Source: Endocalyx cinctus (Eukaryota; Ascomycota; Sordariomycetes; Amphisphaeriales; Apiosporaceae). From it: 64,000 nucleotides of DNA. Shown here in pieces: positions 35,130 through 47,379 of this stretch (the first letter of the stretch is position 1; each line of letters begins with the position of its first letter). The translations under genes were made by a program, and so were the position numbers. A model generated the notes under the pieces. It made no database searches, was not told where the DNA came from, and saw only the letters and a list, made by a program, of their open reading frames with translations. Location: the NCBI GenBank assembly GCA_001600455.1, contig BCKC01000002.1, positions 1,488,001-1,552,000 of the forward strand, in the 5' to 3' direction.

Positions 35130-38100
35130 TTATAGTACATAACCATTTACACCGATACAATGCCAATCGCGTACACCCATCCCCTCTTCGAGTTCTACGC
35201 ACCACCAGAGCGCCTCTTTAGCCTTGTCTAGTTGTCCGCTCTCCTCGTGTGCCCTAGCCAGAGCGAACCACGCGTCAGAATAATTCCATCCCGTACCTAA
35301 CTTGGTCAGGCCTGATAATAACCCGTAAGCTCTGTCGCGAGCGGCGAGACGATCTATTAGCGGTAGTGAGATCGCCTTATGAGGTGCTGGCAGTTTCTCT
35401 ATCGTTGGACCACTTGATTTTGACACGGGGAATATATCGCTAGCTTTCGGGCTTGTCGGTATCTCCCCACCAGCCCCGCCACTGCCCCCGAGTCCTAGTG
35501 GTGTGGACGACAGCATCGAGAAACCTGCCGTATTTCTAGATGAACTCTGCGTTTTCTTGGAGCTCGAGGTTGCGTAAAGTGGGTTGACCGAGTCTCCCTC
35601 CGGTACGATGCTTGGAACCGGAGCTGGTGGTAAGAGCACCTCGGTATAGATATCCAGAAGAATATTAGATAATCCAACAATGGCCGAAGGATGATTCGGG
35701 TACCGCAATAAAGCTTCTTCGAAGAATCCTCTTGCGACGTAAGGGGTACCGTCTGCCATTGCAAGGAGTCCCATCTGTATGTTCGATTAGTCATATGACT
35801 GGGAAGATAGGTAACCAAAAAAAAAAAAAAAAACTCTCATACCTCGGTGCGCACATCTCCCCACAGTTCATCTACGCACTTCTTGCCACCCCAGCCCGCA
35901 TTGCTAAAGCTTACAGAGCCGGTGGTATCTTTGGCGACGTCGGCTTCGAGGCTATCCACCATCTTTCTTGCTTCTTCGATCGCACCTTTCGCGTCGCCCA
36001 CCATTTTGGCCCGCCGATAAAAGGAGGCAATCATCAGCCACACACTAATCAAGATACTCATCCTCTGTCGCTTCACCTGTTCGTCTGGGAAGTGTATTAC
36101 AGGAAGAAGGTATGGAGACGAGAGCGACTCTAATACTAACACGTCGGATCGAGCCGTAGTGCTCTTCATCGACGTTGTGGAATTAAACCTTACCAGCCCT
36201 CGGCCTCTTGAGAAGGACTGTTGGCTGGAGATGCTATTGCTCCTACCGACCGAGAAAAAGTCGGTTTGCTCGTTGGCTGCTCCGTCACTAGGTGTGAAGA
36301 AAGGTTCACCATCTACAACTGTCGGAGCACGAGAAGCGCGAGTCCCACCGCCGCTACTACTGGCGCGTTTTTGCGTCGATACACTGCCTTCACGCTTCTT
36401 CAAACTATTTCTTCTCGCCGACTCGCTCCGACGGCCGCGAGTACTTGATGACCTGGCGGCGCGTGGGGATTCTGTTACGTCGCCATTTTCTTTGGTAATC
36501 TGTATAGTTGGGGCTGCTGTCGAATTACTCGCCGTCGTCTGAGCCGTACGAGGTCTTTCCGAGACAGCAGCCGAGTCCTCGCTTTTGAATGTGCTGCCAC
36601 GACGAGCTTGACGAGAGCTTCTCTCCGACTTGGTGCCAAAAATACTTCCTCTAATGCTTCGGAGGGTGCCGGCAGAGCTCTTTGGTACGTCCAACGCTGA
36701 TTTCTGAGTCGTTGAGGGAGCTTTTGGCTGTAGATTCCCAAACAAACGGGTATATAATACCAACAACTCGTGACTCGCATTCACTGCTACCTCTGGTCCT
36801 TCCAGTAATTCGAGCAGAGCAAGCTGCGTCATTTTGATTTCAACGATACCCTCTTTCTCAAGATCGTCCATTTCGTCAACTAGTCCTTTAGCCCGTAACT
36901 GGTTATTTTGAGCATCGGCTTCATTCAGATGTTCGCTCCGAAACGCACCCTGCAAGTTTCCTTGTCCAAACAAAACTGATGGATCGTCAAACTGCTCAAA
37001 CGCGCCTTCGCAAGCTCGTGCGGCCATGACAAAATCCTGTCGAGCACTGAGAAGCAAAGCAAGTAAATGCCATAAGGGAATCAATGATCTTTCTCGCCAG
37101 TATGAACCGATATCTAGTGACTGCTCCCCGTTCTTTTTGTTAGACATCAGGGCAGCTTTAACGATGTCGATGGCTGCAGTTAACTCTCGCTGTTCTGCTA
37201 AGAGGAGGCCGAGGGTAAATAAAGTTCTGACATCTGTGGGGTTGCCCGTGTCCGGTGCTAATGATCGCTGGAAGCTTTTGATCGCCTTAGCTTGAATCTC
37301 GGTCCGCGCGGATGCGTCGTAGGTTGCTCGGGACCATTGAGCCTGCGAAAGACCTATGGCTTGCCAGGCTAAAGCATGGATGGGGGCTGATATCCTTGGG
37401 TGCAGGATGACGCCATCTTCGTTTTCCTCTTGCACCGACTGGACACCAGTTCCGGAATTGGGAAGCGGTGGCGGCAGCTGTCGGAGCATTTCCTCCAACT
37501 CGACCCCGAGGGCACGGGCCTTTTCGGCGGCTTTTCGGTCCCCAAACTTGCAAAGAGCGGTGATGGCTTGAGAGATCGTTTCTAAAACTGAGGAGTCATT
37601 GTCGAGGTTTGATTCGGTATGGCCGGTCTTGTCGACACGAGCCTTCCCTTTCTTGACGATTTCCAGGTACGAGTCAATAGAGTGAAAAGCCAGATCAAAC
37701 TCTCCAACGGATAGATGAACTGTGAATAGATATCGGAGGATGGGAGTAGAATGAAAAGTTTTGGTAGCGGCGCGATATAGAATATCCAAAGTCCCACGAC
37801 TAAGACCTTCTTTACCTCCCGGCCCGAGATCAGACTCCTGCCAATCTCGGCCGGCCAACACACCCCAGTTACTCATGACACTAGACACATAGTTCTCGAT
37901 TTCTTCCCTTTCCTCGTCAGCCCGAGGAAAGCTCGTTTCGCTGAGAAGTAAACCTTCGTAAGCTGCCTCGACCTTTTTGAGCTCGATTCGAAGAAGGCTT
38001 CTCGCGGATGTCATCTCGTCGGTGACAGGATTTACGAAGCCCGTAGGAAATGGTAGGTCTTGTTGAAGGATTCCAGAAATGGCAGCATAGTATTCACTCC

Positions 38101-39017
38101 ATACCCTCCTTCGAGGCACCGCTCCTCTAAAACCGTGACCACCGACTAGGGGGGTGCCTTGAACCTTCGCAACTTCCCAGTACTTAGCCCAAGTGCGAAA
38201 AGGTGCCAAAGCATTACTATCTTCTAGACTTGTCTCTCCTTTTTCTAAAGCCTGCGAATGAAGCATACAGTATTCGGTAAGAAACAGCTCAGTCCAGAAA
38301 CGTAACTGCTTGCCGCCGCTTTGATCGTTCCAGCTGGAAGAGAGAGAGGTTAAGGCGGAGGAAAAGACGTCAAGTGCTTCGATTCTTCGATCTTTTCGGG
38401 CCAGACAGTTGGCTTTGAGGTAAGCGGCCTTCAATATACACACTCTTGTCCATTCTGATAGCTGGTCTATTTGCTCGAACTGGGCTAATTCGGTATCGAG
38501 ATTCTGAGGTAGTCGAGCCGCGGCAACATCGTATTCGCCTATAGTCCAGTGTAACCACCCTATACAGACCGTAGCTTGAAGTTTGTCTTCGAGGTGCTGG
38601 GTCTCGTTTTCAGCAACTTCGAGTAATTTCGGCGATAGCTTCGCGGAATCTAAATCGGTAGGCGCAACAGCGGTCGCGGGTCGAGATTCGGATTTCTGTT
38701 TTTGGGAGGCTTTGATTATAGCGTGTTCGGTTTCGGCCGTGGTAGCAATACCTATTAAGGATAATAATTATATAAGTTACTGGTGATTATACCAATCAGG
38801 GGTTGGGTAGAAAACATACATGACCTGTCATTCGAATGTTTGCGGATCTTGCGCACCAGCTCAGGTACGTCATCCCATTTCCCTTCACATCTCGCCTCTT
38901 CTAAACGTTGCAAGTATAGGGCCGCCTTGATTGGATTCTGAAAAGATAGAAATCAGTACTGATCATGGTACTGGTAACAAGGTGCGAACAAGTATCAGAT
39001 TGGTAACGAACACTCAT
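35130..39017 (-). CDS. YPP1: TPR protein of the PI4-kinase complex (Ypp1/TTC7-like)
   Basis: Four exons on the minus strand: 39017-39012, 38937-38820, 38751-35843 and 35774-35130, with introns of 74, 68 and 68 bp; 1,225 aa. The first coding exon is only ATG AGT, joined to NPIKAALYLQRLEEARCEG. Recognisable blocks: WDDVPELVRKIRKH (N-terminal TTC7 helix pair), CIGWLHWTIGEYDVAAARLP, WTRVCILKAAYLKANC, and RFWTELFLTEYCMLHSQALE. TPR helices continue around a Ser/Arg-rich insert (about residues 760-930), and the C-terminal TPRs end DAWFALARAHEESGQLDKAK. Ypp1/TTC7 binds Efr3 and recruits the Stt4/PI4KIIIalpha kinase to plasma-membrane patches, making PI4P. The initiator exon is the least certain part because its donor (GTTCGT) is weak. 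It is divergent from RIX1 across about 710 bp. Confidence 0.88.
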
Positions 39018-39728
39018 GCTGGCAAAATGATGGGATCCCGCCGCCTGTCTATCCTTGGGTTTGAAGTAGATTCTCTACAAATCAGTTGCAGTATTTTTAA
39101 CAAACTATCATCCCGTAACTTTGTTTCAGTATTATTAGGTTTTATATATGTATATTGATATTCTCGTTGGGAACAATTGCAAAGGTGTTTAGATATTGTG
39201 TGTACGTAAATATCTACGTAAAAGGCGGGCCTACGAAATAGCTTTCTATAAAATGATGGTCGCGGCGACAGGGGTAAATCCATACTTATTACAGCAGACC
39301 CGTGAATGGCCTTAAATTAATCTCTAGCGTATCCATATATCTCTTAAATGAATACCGTACTTCACTAAGCTTCGTAGTTGCATTAATACGCTTAGTGTTA
39401 TAATATACTAACTTCATTAATAAAGCTATGAAGAAATTTCTATCAAACATCTAACTCGGTACGTATATAAGATCAATGGTTTTCTGAAAGTGATAAGGGT
39501 AGTAATATTTCTTGAGGATCCATTGCATTGTATGTTCTTCCTAGGATTTAAATTATACATCTTTTTTTTTTTTTAATCTCATTTAGCTTGGATCAATCAA
39601 TATCTAAGACCGGCGACTTTTTTTTCTCTTTCTACATTTGAAAGTATCGAGAAGTTGGCTTATATAGAGGTTTAACCTAGAGGTCATATTTCCTCGCCAA
39701 AACATTTCTTCTTAGGGCTAAGTTCGAT
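39018..39728. promoter_or_regulatory. Divergent promoter region YPP1 / RIX1
   Basis: A 711-bp AT-rich interval between the start codons of two divergent housekeeping genes. Pyrimidine runs lie upstream of RIX1 (39559-39640). No specific site can be assigned by eye. Confidence 0.5.
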
Positions 39729-42167
39729 ATGGCTCTCGTATCACTACCGCCAGAGTTACGAACGATATGTCGTAAACTCACATCGACAAAGGCAGAGCAA
39801 CTTCCTGCTCTCTTGCCGTCTCTACTCAGTGATATATTATGCTGTCAGGAGCCTTTATCAAAGCCCCAAGAGACGAAGGCTGCCGAAAGCAATTCCGAAG
39901 TCTCGGTATTAGTCCACAAGCTGAAGACTCAAATAAATTCACTTCTTAAGGGGAGGAGTGCTCAAGGCCGTTTTGTCGGTGTTGCCTTGGTAAAGGCTGT
40001 AATAGAAAGTGGTGGTTGGGAATGTCTTCGATCCTCTGGACAATGGGTTCACGACGTTCTTTCTATCCTTCAAGTAAGTCCTAGAATTATATAATTACGA
40101 ATGGAGGAGCGGTTGAACTAATAAGAAGAGTAGAGGAGAGATCCGCCGGTGACAAAAGAACTGTGCATTGTGACTTTAACTAAAATTTTCACTTTGATGC
40201 ATAAATATCCAACGTTAATTCGCGAGATTGTTACTCCCAAATTGCCATCTTTTGCTACAGCATGTCTCCAGATCATCAAGCCACCCGCCTCCAGTAAGAC
40301 GGCAAAGGCGCCTTATAGCCTTATTGAAACTATCTTCGAGGCCTTATCAAGCTTATTGCCACTCTATCCCACCACTCTCCGCCCATCTGCTCCTAAGTTT
40401 CGAGCCGAGATCCGCTCATTCGTGGCTCCAACTATTAGCGATGGTTTAATAATCCCAAACTCATTGCAAACAAGTAGTCGGCGCCTCGCTGTTCGACTAC
40501 ACATGACTGCCGCAAAAGGGGGAGATTCTATAGATTGGACTAAAAATCTAGAAGCAGTTGTGAAGATGTTCCACCTCACCGCTGACCAGGTTTTCCGCGC
40601 CGTCCAGGAGAGCTGGGAATCTACCTCGGGTCACCAGATACAGGCAGTCAATTACGATGCGGAACCTTGTGGCGGTGGTGAGAGCGCAGAGCACTTTCCT
40701 ACCTGGACTGGAATACAAGCTGGAAGCGAGAGAATGGTCGGTCTGCTCAACTTTGTTGCCGATTATCTCCGTTGCGGTACGAGGACAGCGGTATCAATAC
40801 CCGTAAGCACGATTCTAGACGCTTTGGCAAGGATAGCATCGATAATTCCGCCCCGGCCCGGAAAAGAAAAGCTAGCGTCTGGGCATATGAATGCGGCTGT
40901 CGGTAGAGAAGAAAGAGATGAGCTTTGGGCAGCATTGTCCTCGATCCAAATCGCGGCAATGGATGCTGTCTTGGTTTTGATTCGACGACTCCAGAAAAAC
41001 TATACCCCAGTAGCACAGGAAACATTAGAGCATGTCGTACGAATGTTTCAAACGAGCTATCGTCTACCCCAATTCCGAATTACCGCTTTCGCAGTAGTAA
41101 AAGAAATACTATGCTTGATCGGCCCAACGATGGCGAAGATCACGGTGGAAGAGTTAGGTCTTGTCGTCAGAGCATGCTGCCGCGACCTTCAGGGAGCCGC
41201 GGGGTGTCTGAAGCAACCCAAGCAACCGAACCCTACCTCGCAAAAGAACGGGTCTAATTCCAAAACGATATCCCAGAACGCGGACGCCTTCCTCTCCAAC
41301 AAGGCGGAAGACGACCTAGTATCCGTCTCGCTCAGCCGAGACCACGTAAACGCGGCCGAGGCGTTATTAACCTCTCTCTTCGCCAGCCTACCTCAGCAGC
41401 ACCTCCCTTCGTCGCTCCGCGCCTTGATGCTGAACACCGCCATCCTGTCTCGGAGCAGAGACGCGCAGGTCGCGAGCGTGCTCCACCCGTCGCGGGACAG
41501 AAGCGGCCGAACGCCTCAGGTGATCCTACCTTACCTAGTCCAGCAATTCCCCCACGACGAGAGCGTCGAGATTCTGCGCTTCAACTTTCGACCTTCCGTG
41601 ACCGTCGCTAGCAATAGTCTCGCGCACGAAGACCGAGACGCTATGGCGGTCGACGAAGAGGAAGAAGAAGGTAGCGAAGAAACCCAGACGATGAAATCGT
41701 CGCGGAACGGATTCGGGTTCGGCCGGTCCTCGTTCGGGGACTCGTTCACCGCGGCGCCGCAAGTTCAAGAGTCGCGCGCTTCCGTCGCGTCGGCGGCCCT
41801 GTCCGCCTCTGCTCCCGTCCCCGTATCTGTCGTGCCTGAGGCGGTGTCCGAACCCGCGAGGACGCCATTTCTCTCGACATCGAACGGGGTAGACGCGGCC
41901 AAGGCGAAGAATCCCGTCGCGTCACCTCCGTCTACGGGGACGACAGCCGCAACTACGCACTCGCTGAAGCGAAAGACCGAGGACGCGGCTACGGATGTGG
42001 TGGTATCTAAGCGGATTGAGCTGGAGCGGACGGAGACCGTTCAAGTAAAGGTGTCGAATCAGGCGGTTGGTGATGATAGCGATGACGAAAGTGTTCACCT
42101 CAACATGGAACTTGATTCAGACGATGAGGAGGAAGAGGAAGACAGTTACGATACGTGTCAAATGTAA
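39729..42167 (+). CDS. RIX1: Pre-rRNA processing / 60S assembly protein Rix1 (PELP1-like)
   Basis: Two exons: 39729-40073 and 40134-42167, with a 60-bp GTAAGT...TAG intron; 792 aa. The N-terminal domain begins LPPELRTICRKLTSTKAEQL and continues LVHKLKTQINSLLKGRSAQG and GVALVKAVIESGGWECL. The splice then joins DVLSILQ to RRDPPVTKELCIVTLTKIF, which is the Rix1/PELP1 alpha-solenoid signature. Helical repeats run to about residue 520. The C-terminus is disordered with basic clusters (HSLKRKTED) and ends in an acidic tail (ELDSDDEEEEEDSYD). The protein works with Ipi1, Ipi3 and Rea1 on nucleolar/nucleoplasmic pre-60S particles, in ITS2 processing and the remodelling that precedes export. The acidic tail fits the family's usual architecture. 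The exact acceptor could be one codon further right without changing frame. Confidence 0.9.
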
Positions 42168-42980
42168 ATCTGAATTCTAAGGTGGATGCCAATACGTGTA
42201 TAATCCGTCTTCTTATCCCTTACATATAATATAAAATACAGCGTGATTTTAATGTTTACTTGCATGATCAAATGAGACGATGAGAGAAGAGACCTCAGTT
42301 GTTTGTAAAGAGTTTAAAACGTTTTCCGTCGTATTTGACTAACATGGGGTATAAATATGTATAATTTCCAGACCTGGTTATCCAGGAGGTATTCCAACAT
42401 AGGAAGAAAAAAAGAAGTAGAAGACGAGGGAAAAGATCTAAGTTCATATCTTTGCTCATTTGTCTCATTGCGGAACCATTGATGATCTTGAACCTAGGCA
42501 AGAACAGAAAACATTCCTCCCCCAACGAAATTCAGAACCGCGTATGTGTTTGTGTGTGACTCAGTAGTCGGGTATTCTCCACCGTCTTACCCATAACAGG
42601 GAAGAGGAAAAAAAAAAAAAAAAAAAAAACTAGAAATCGAAATGAAAATTTGCAGGTTCCTGAAAAAGGAAGAGAGAGGGAAGATATTCCCTCGTTATCC
42701 TTTTTCGAGGTGGAAAATAAAAAAAAAGGTGCTTCCCATATGTACGAAAGAAGAAGAAAAACGCACCCGGAAACTGTGCAGACAACGCCATTTCCCTATG
42801 CATCATGCGGCCAACCGTGAAATCTCCCCAAAGGTGGAAGAGCAGGTAGATCGGCTCCTCTGTTGATCCCAATCTTTTCCTCTACTATACGTGCGGGTGG
42901 GTGTATGTATATACATTGTTGATATATGTGTATGTGTATGTGTATGTAAAATGAGGACGATGAGAAAGAGATCGTTATAC
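42168..42980. other. Convergent 3' region RIX1 / WW gene
   Basis: An 813-bp spacer between convergent genes, with a run of about 20 A near 42610-42630 and (TATG)n-like DNA near 42900-42950. No gene is seen. Confidence 0.6.
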
Positions 42981-43919
42981 TCAATCTCTCAACCAAGCCC
43001 TACGCTTCTCCTCCTTGCGCTGTCGTCTCTTCTCCTTGAAGTGCTTGAGCTCAGACTTGCTCGGCTTCTTGCCGGAACGCTCAGCCTTCAAGCTCCTGCC
43101 ATCGTGGGCGTTGGCGGCGGCATCGACGTCGAAGAAAGAGTTGAGCTGGCGTCGCGACTTGGCCTCGTCTGAGTGTCGGGTGGTAGCGGCGTCCTGCTTG
43201 CCGTCGCCTCCCTGCCAGCGGCCGGTAAAGCGGTTGAAGGATCCTATGGCCGCGTAAGCCGCCGCGGTGTCTATCTGCTGGTGCTCTCCCGTCGCGTCGT
43301 TGCCTTGAGGCTGCGCGTACCACGCGTTGGGGTCGTAGTCGCCGTGGATGGCCGGGTTGTAACCGCCGGCTGGGAGGCGCTCGTTGGACGGAGGCGGGGC
43401 GATCGCGGAAGGTGTCTGTTTTTCTTGTTCGTCCGACTTGTCGGTGCTGAGTCGAGGGTTTTCCCAGGTAGATTGGTTGGTTATGCGATTGTAGAAAAAG
43501 TATGCCTGGTTGGTCGCGTCCCAATGATATTCCCAGCCATCATCCTCTTCAGGGGGGGCTTCTTTCGGCAAAGGAGGGATAGTAGTAGTGGTCGTTGTTG
43601 AGGTGTTGGGTGCTGAAGAATCTACGGTCGCGTTTGGGGATATTTCTCCAGATTCTTGCGATGAGACAGAACGAGCTGACGAGTCATCATCATCTGAATT
43701 GTTGCCAGTATCATTACCACGAGAAGGCATGGATATCTCTGTGGTAGTAATGCGATCTTCAGACTGAGACTCGGATTCTTCTTGGTTGTAGTTGCGCAAG
43801 GGCATTTTGTCTGGGGTATTGATGGTATTGGTGGTGTTGGTAGTGATGGTCTCGGGTGATTGTTGATCAGTGACCTGATCGGTTGGTTCAGGTGACGTAG
43901 TAGTAGCCTTTTGCGACAT
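42981..43919 (-). CDS. WW-domain protein with conserved basic C-terminal tail
   Basis: Single exon, 312 aa. Residues 1-125 are Ser/Thr/Asp-rich and disordered. One WW domain lies at about 127-157: GWEYHWDATNQAYFFYN, then STWENP, with both signature tryptophans and the Pro present. WW domains bind Pro-rich peptides. Residues about 190-235 contain PAIHGDYDPNAWYAQP and AYAAIGSFNRFTGRWQ. The last 70 residues are strongly charged: FFDVDAAANAHDGRSLKAER and then KEKRRQRKEEKRRAWLRD at the very end. That tail looks like a defined motif, since it is short, dense and at the exact C-terminus. I do not recognise a characterised orthologue; a nuclear role in RNA processing or transcription is a guess from the WW domain and the Lys/Arg tail. 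Confidence 0.85.
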   Translation of the reverse strand: MSQKATTTSPEPTDQVTDQQSPETITTNTTNTINTPDKMPLRNYNQEESESQSEDRITTTEISMPSRGNDTGNNSDDDDSSARSVSSQESGEISPNATVDSSAPNTSTTTTTTIPPLPKEAPPEEDDGWEYHWDATNQAYFFYNRITNQSTWENPRLSTDKSDEQEKQTPSAIAPPPSNERLPAGGYNPAIHGDYDPNAWYAQPQGNDATGEHQQIDTAAAYAAIGSFNRFTGRWQGGDGKQDAATTRHSDEAKSRRQLNSFFDVDAAANAHDGRSLKAERSGKKPSKSELKHFKEKRRQRKEEKRRAWLRD

Positions 43920-46206
43920 TGTCGAGTCTTCAAGATTCCGACAAGAAAATAAAAAAGAGGAAATCTACTTAAAAAACGGTTATCATAAAAATCATTTCAG
44001 ATTGATGGAAAGTTACCGAGAACTTATGAGGAGGATACATGCTGTTAAGAGGCGATTGAAATTATTTAAAGGCGACTATTATGGAGTATACTCTTTTGAA
44101 GTTAAGGAGGGGGGTTATTTTGACGAAGCACCTGAGACGGGGGCAGGGTCAAAAAAAGTAGGAAAAAGTATCGTAAGAAGACTGTAAAGTTTCTAGATGA
44201 GTTCCTTTAACAAGGGCTACAAGGGTCAGAATATTCATTAATCGGTTACCGGCACCCGGAAAAACATCGGGTAGATCTCTTATTATTGATCTACCCAATT
44301 ATGTCAGATCTTATATTTTGAAGATCCATACATAAGTCGGGCTGTCGGGTTAATTTTTCAAACGCTCAGACGCTGTCCTTGTGTTATTCCCTAAGTTAAG
44401 TAATAATTATAGCGAAGTTATACGCTATTGAGTAAATAATTATAGTTCACTTTAGCGTGTCAATGTATTATGACAGGACATGATTCACTATTATTACAGG
44501 CATTAACATATATAAGTATTAACTACGGAGTACTCCGTCTAGTCCATACTACATTGGATCCATTATATGTACTTGGTATATCAATCACAACCCATCAAAC
44601 AAATTATTCACGATACTTCTTTTAGACGTTTCCCTCCTTTCAAACTTCATTCATTGTAGAATTGTTCTTATTCTATAACTAAACAAACTGTGAGTATTTA
44701 CAACATAAAGAGAATATCCATGGATACTCATTATTTGGATATACTCTTACACACAACACAATAAAAAAATAAATATTTTACATTATTGATACTCATTTCT
44801 ACACTATATGTCTTGGCAGCGCATTCTCTAACTTTCAGTCTGACCATTATATGGGGCATAGCCTCATCTCATGAGCCTACCCTGGTTTCATACCCCTTCA
44901 ACTTTCTCAGAATTCCAGCAGAACCAATCTTGTGATCTCCTTTAATCCCTATTCCCTCATCGCACCGAAAGAAGAAAAAAATTCCAACCTGAATATGTAA
45001 CATGATGCACAGCCTAGGTATCGGTTGACTGACTCTTTCTAGAATATGCCCGACCCCATCCAACCCGTCTTGACTCTCCACAAACTACAAACTAGTGTCG
45101 GCTGTTGCTCTATTACCATCCCTACCATCTGCTTCATGACGATGGTCTAACCCATAAATGAAAATGTCACATTGAGTGAGCCTCATAAGTGGGCTCTGGT
45201 CCAACATGATGCAAGCCGCATTATTAACCAGTCTGCTTCTGCAAGTCATTTACGGTAGCATAGACCCTGTTTTTGATCACCTTCCCGCCTTGTTTTCCTC
45301 GACTAGTTTCTTCTAGAGAAGAATTGAGTTGCAACGCAGTAACTCGACATAATTCAAGATCCAATTGGTTTTGATATCCCATTAGGTCTCAGCTTTAAGA
45401 TTTCCCCAATTTCTATTGTTATGTGCTTCCCTAATACAATTTATCCAGGCGGTCAAATGGCAACCTACCGGGTAATCACCCACCAATACGACAGATTAGC
45501 CGGTTGGGTATCTGCAGACCTTCACGACGATTTGTTCCTTCATATAAACGATGTGAACACATGCTATATATATGCTGACGCGTATCGTAGGTCGTAGTCT
45601 TCGTCACGTAGATCAATTACCTTCACCGACTCGGAATGAGCTCCCAAAGTTCCGCTCTCCCAGTTGTTTATTATGTTATGCAGGCACCTCAAGACCTATT
45701 TTTGGCTTTTCAATCATATATATATATGTATATATAATGATACTCTGTCGAGCTGTAGGTCTCGAAAATGCGAGAGATAAGAGAAGAACCGGAATTTGGA
45801 CGTGGCTGGCTCTCATTTTGCAGCTTATGCTATTTGACTGCTGTCTGCATGCTTTCGATTAACAGATGATGGAAGAAGGAACAATTATCTGTCTTACACT
45901 CGGCTGTGAATATTTTTAATCTCGAAACTTTACGGGACTTGAGCAAGAAGAAAGCATCTATAGAGGTGGTATAAAGCATTAATTGACCTATAAGAGAGAG
46001 CTCCGCCAAATCTGCAGAAGGAGATGCTCAAAGTTTAGGTTCTTTCCATCATATCATATTTAACACACAAACCCCCACTTTGAAACCTTCGAATACGATC
46101 AACACATCTGTTTATCTCTTGTGAATTATTCATATATCATTAAGGAAGGCCGGGGAAAAAATAATTAAAGTTCTATCGCGTCAACCAGCTTTTCCCAGTC
46201 GCCGCG
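43920..46206. other. 2.3-kb AT-rich spacer
   Basis: No supported gene; frames of 60-100 codons are without domains. It includes a perfect 14-nt palindrome at 44525-44538 and short TA-repeats near 45717-45735. The right end is the promoter region of the GH16 gene. Confidence 0.55.
44525..44538. repeat. Perfect palindrome ACGGAGTACTCCGT
   Basis: A 14-nt self-complementary sequence. A related tandem form (ACGGAGTACGGAGTA) occurs near 63839-63855. Confidence 0.85.
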
Positions 46207-47379
46207 ATGGCTCCTCGTGGATTCTTTCGGAATATTATCCTCTTAACCACCATTTCACTATTATTACCAGCACTTAGTCTAGCCGCTTTTCCGGAGGTGA
46301 ACGATAAAAGATGCGACTGCTACCTTACCAGCGGAAGCAGCGGTCAATACTTCACGACCCACAATTTTTTCGATTTCCGATCTCTCAAAGATTACGCCAA
46401 GGTGCCGGCCGTGATCACGGATCAGGACCAGAGCAGGGAAGCGCTGGCGACGAGCGACTACTTCCTGACGGAGGAATGGAACGACAGCTGGGGGATACAG
46501 AAGTGGAACAACAGCGCCTCGGTCGACAGCGGCGACGCTCCCGTCTTCATGTCGCACTCGCCCAACAACGTGTACATCGAGGAGAACACGGACGAGAGCC
46601 CGGCCTCGGACACGTTCATGACGCTGAGGACGGTGCGGTTGGAAGATTTCCAGTCGAGCGCGGAGTTCGAGTCCATCTCGCAGGCCTACCACTTCTTGTC
46701 GGTGCGCATGCTCGCGAGGACGCTCGGGTCCCCCGGAGCCGTGACCGCCATGTTCACCTACCGGGACTCGGGCGACCCGACCGACCTGCACCACGTCCAA
46801 GAGTCGGATTTAGAGGTTAGGACCATAGACCCCCCGAAGACGATTCAGTACACGAACCAGCCGTCGTACAGCTCGCAGGGCCTCAACGAACCGGAAGCGA
46901 CGAGGAACGTGTCCATACCGGGCCAGCTAGGCCGGTCGGACTGGGCCGTTCACCGGATGGACTGGACCCCGTCCAACACGAGCTGGTACATCGACGGCGA
47001 CGAGGTCGCGTCCATCGCGTTCCAGACCCCGCGCGACCCCAGCATGGTCATCTTCAACGCCTGGTCCGACGGCGGCTACTGGACCGGCAACATGAGCGTC
47101 GGCGGCGAGGCGTACTTCCAGATCCAGTGGATCGAGATCGTGTATAACTCGACGGGATCGGCCAAGACGACGGATAAATACTTCGACGGTCAAGATGCCG
47201 TCGAGAAGAGGGAAAGCGGATCTTCCTGCTACAACGTCTGCAGCATAGACGAGACGACGACGATAGGTACTCCGGTACTGATCCAGGGTGTTGCCTCCGG
47301 GTTGATGGGTCGCATTCCTAACTTCACGAACTTCGGGTTATGGATACCTTTACTATTGATGGTGTTGATATGCCATTAA
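46207..47379 (+). CDS. Glycoside hydrolase family 16 cell-wall enzyme, predicted GPI-anchored
   Basis: Single exon, 390 aa. A signal peptide spans about residues 1-26 (ILLTTISLLLPALSLAAFPE). The GH16 concanavalin-A-like fold is suggested by CDCYLTSG, FFDFRSLKDYA, VRMLARTLGSPGAVTAMFTY and the catalytic motif ESDLE (about residue 200), matching the family's ExDxE with two glutamates as nucleophile and acid/base. Downstream HRMDWTPSNTSWYIDGDEVA and VIFNAWSDGGYW are also typical of the fold. Several N-x-S/T sites are present. The C-terminus ends in a hydrophobic stretch (FGLWIPLLLMVLICH) after a small-residue region, as in GPI-attachment signals. Family members hydrolyse or transglycosylate beta-1,3(1,4)-glucans at the plasma membrane or wall. 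Exact substrate cannot be told. GC content is clearly higher than in the flanks, as in the other secreted and membrane genes to its right. Confidence 0.88.
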   Translation: MAPRGFFRNIILLTTISLLLPALSLAAFPEVNDKRCDCYLTSGSSGQYFTTHNFFDFRSLKDYAKVPAVITDQDQSREALATSDYFLTEEWNDSWGIQKWNNSASVDSGDAPVFMSHSPNNVYIEENTDESPASDTFMTLRTVRLEDFQSSAEFESISQAYHFLSVRMLARTLGSPGAVTAMFTYRDSGDPTDLHHVQESDLEVRTIDPPKTIQYTNQPSYSSQGLNEPEATRNVSIPGQLGRSDWAVHRMDWTPSNTSWYIDGDEVASIAFQTPRDPSMVIFNAWSDGGYWTGNMSVGGEAYFQIQWIEIVYNSTGSAKTTDKYFDGQDAVEKRESGSSCYNVCSIDETTTIGTPVLIQGVASGLMGRIPNFTNFGLWIPLLLMVLICH

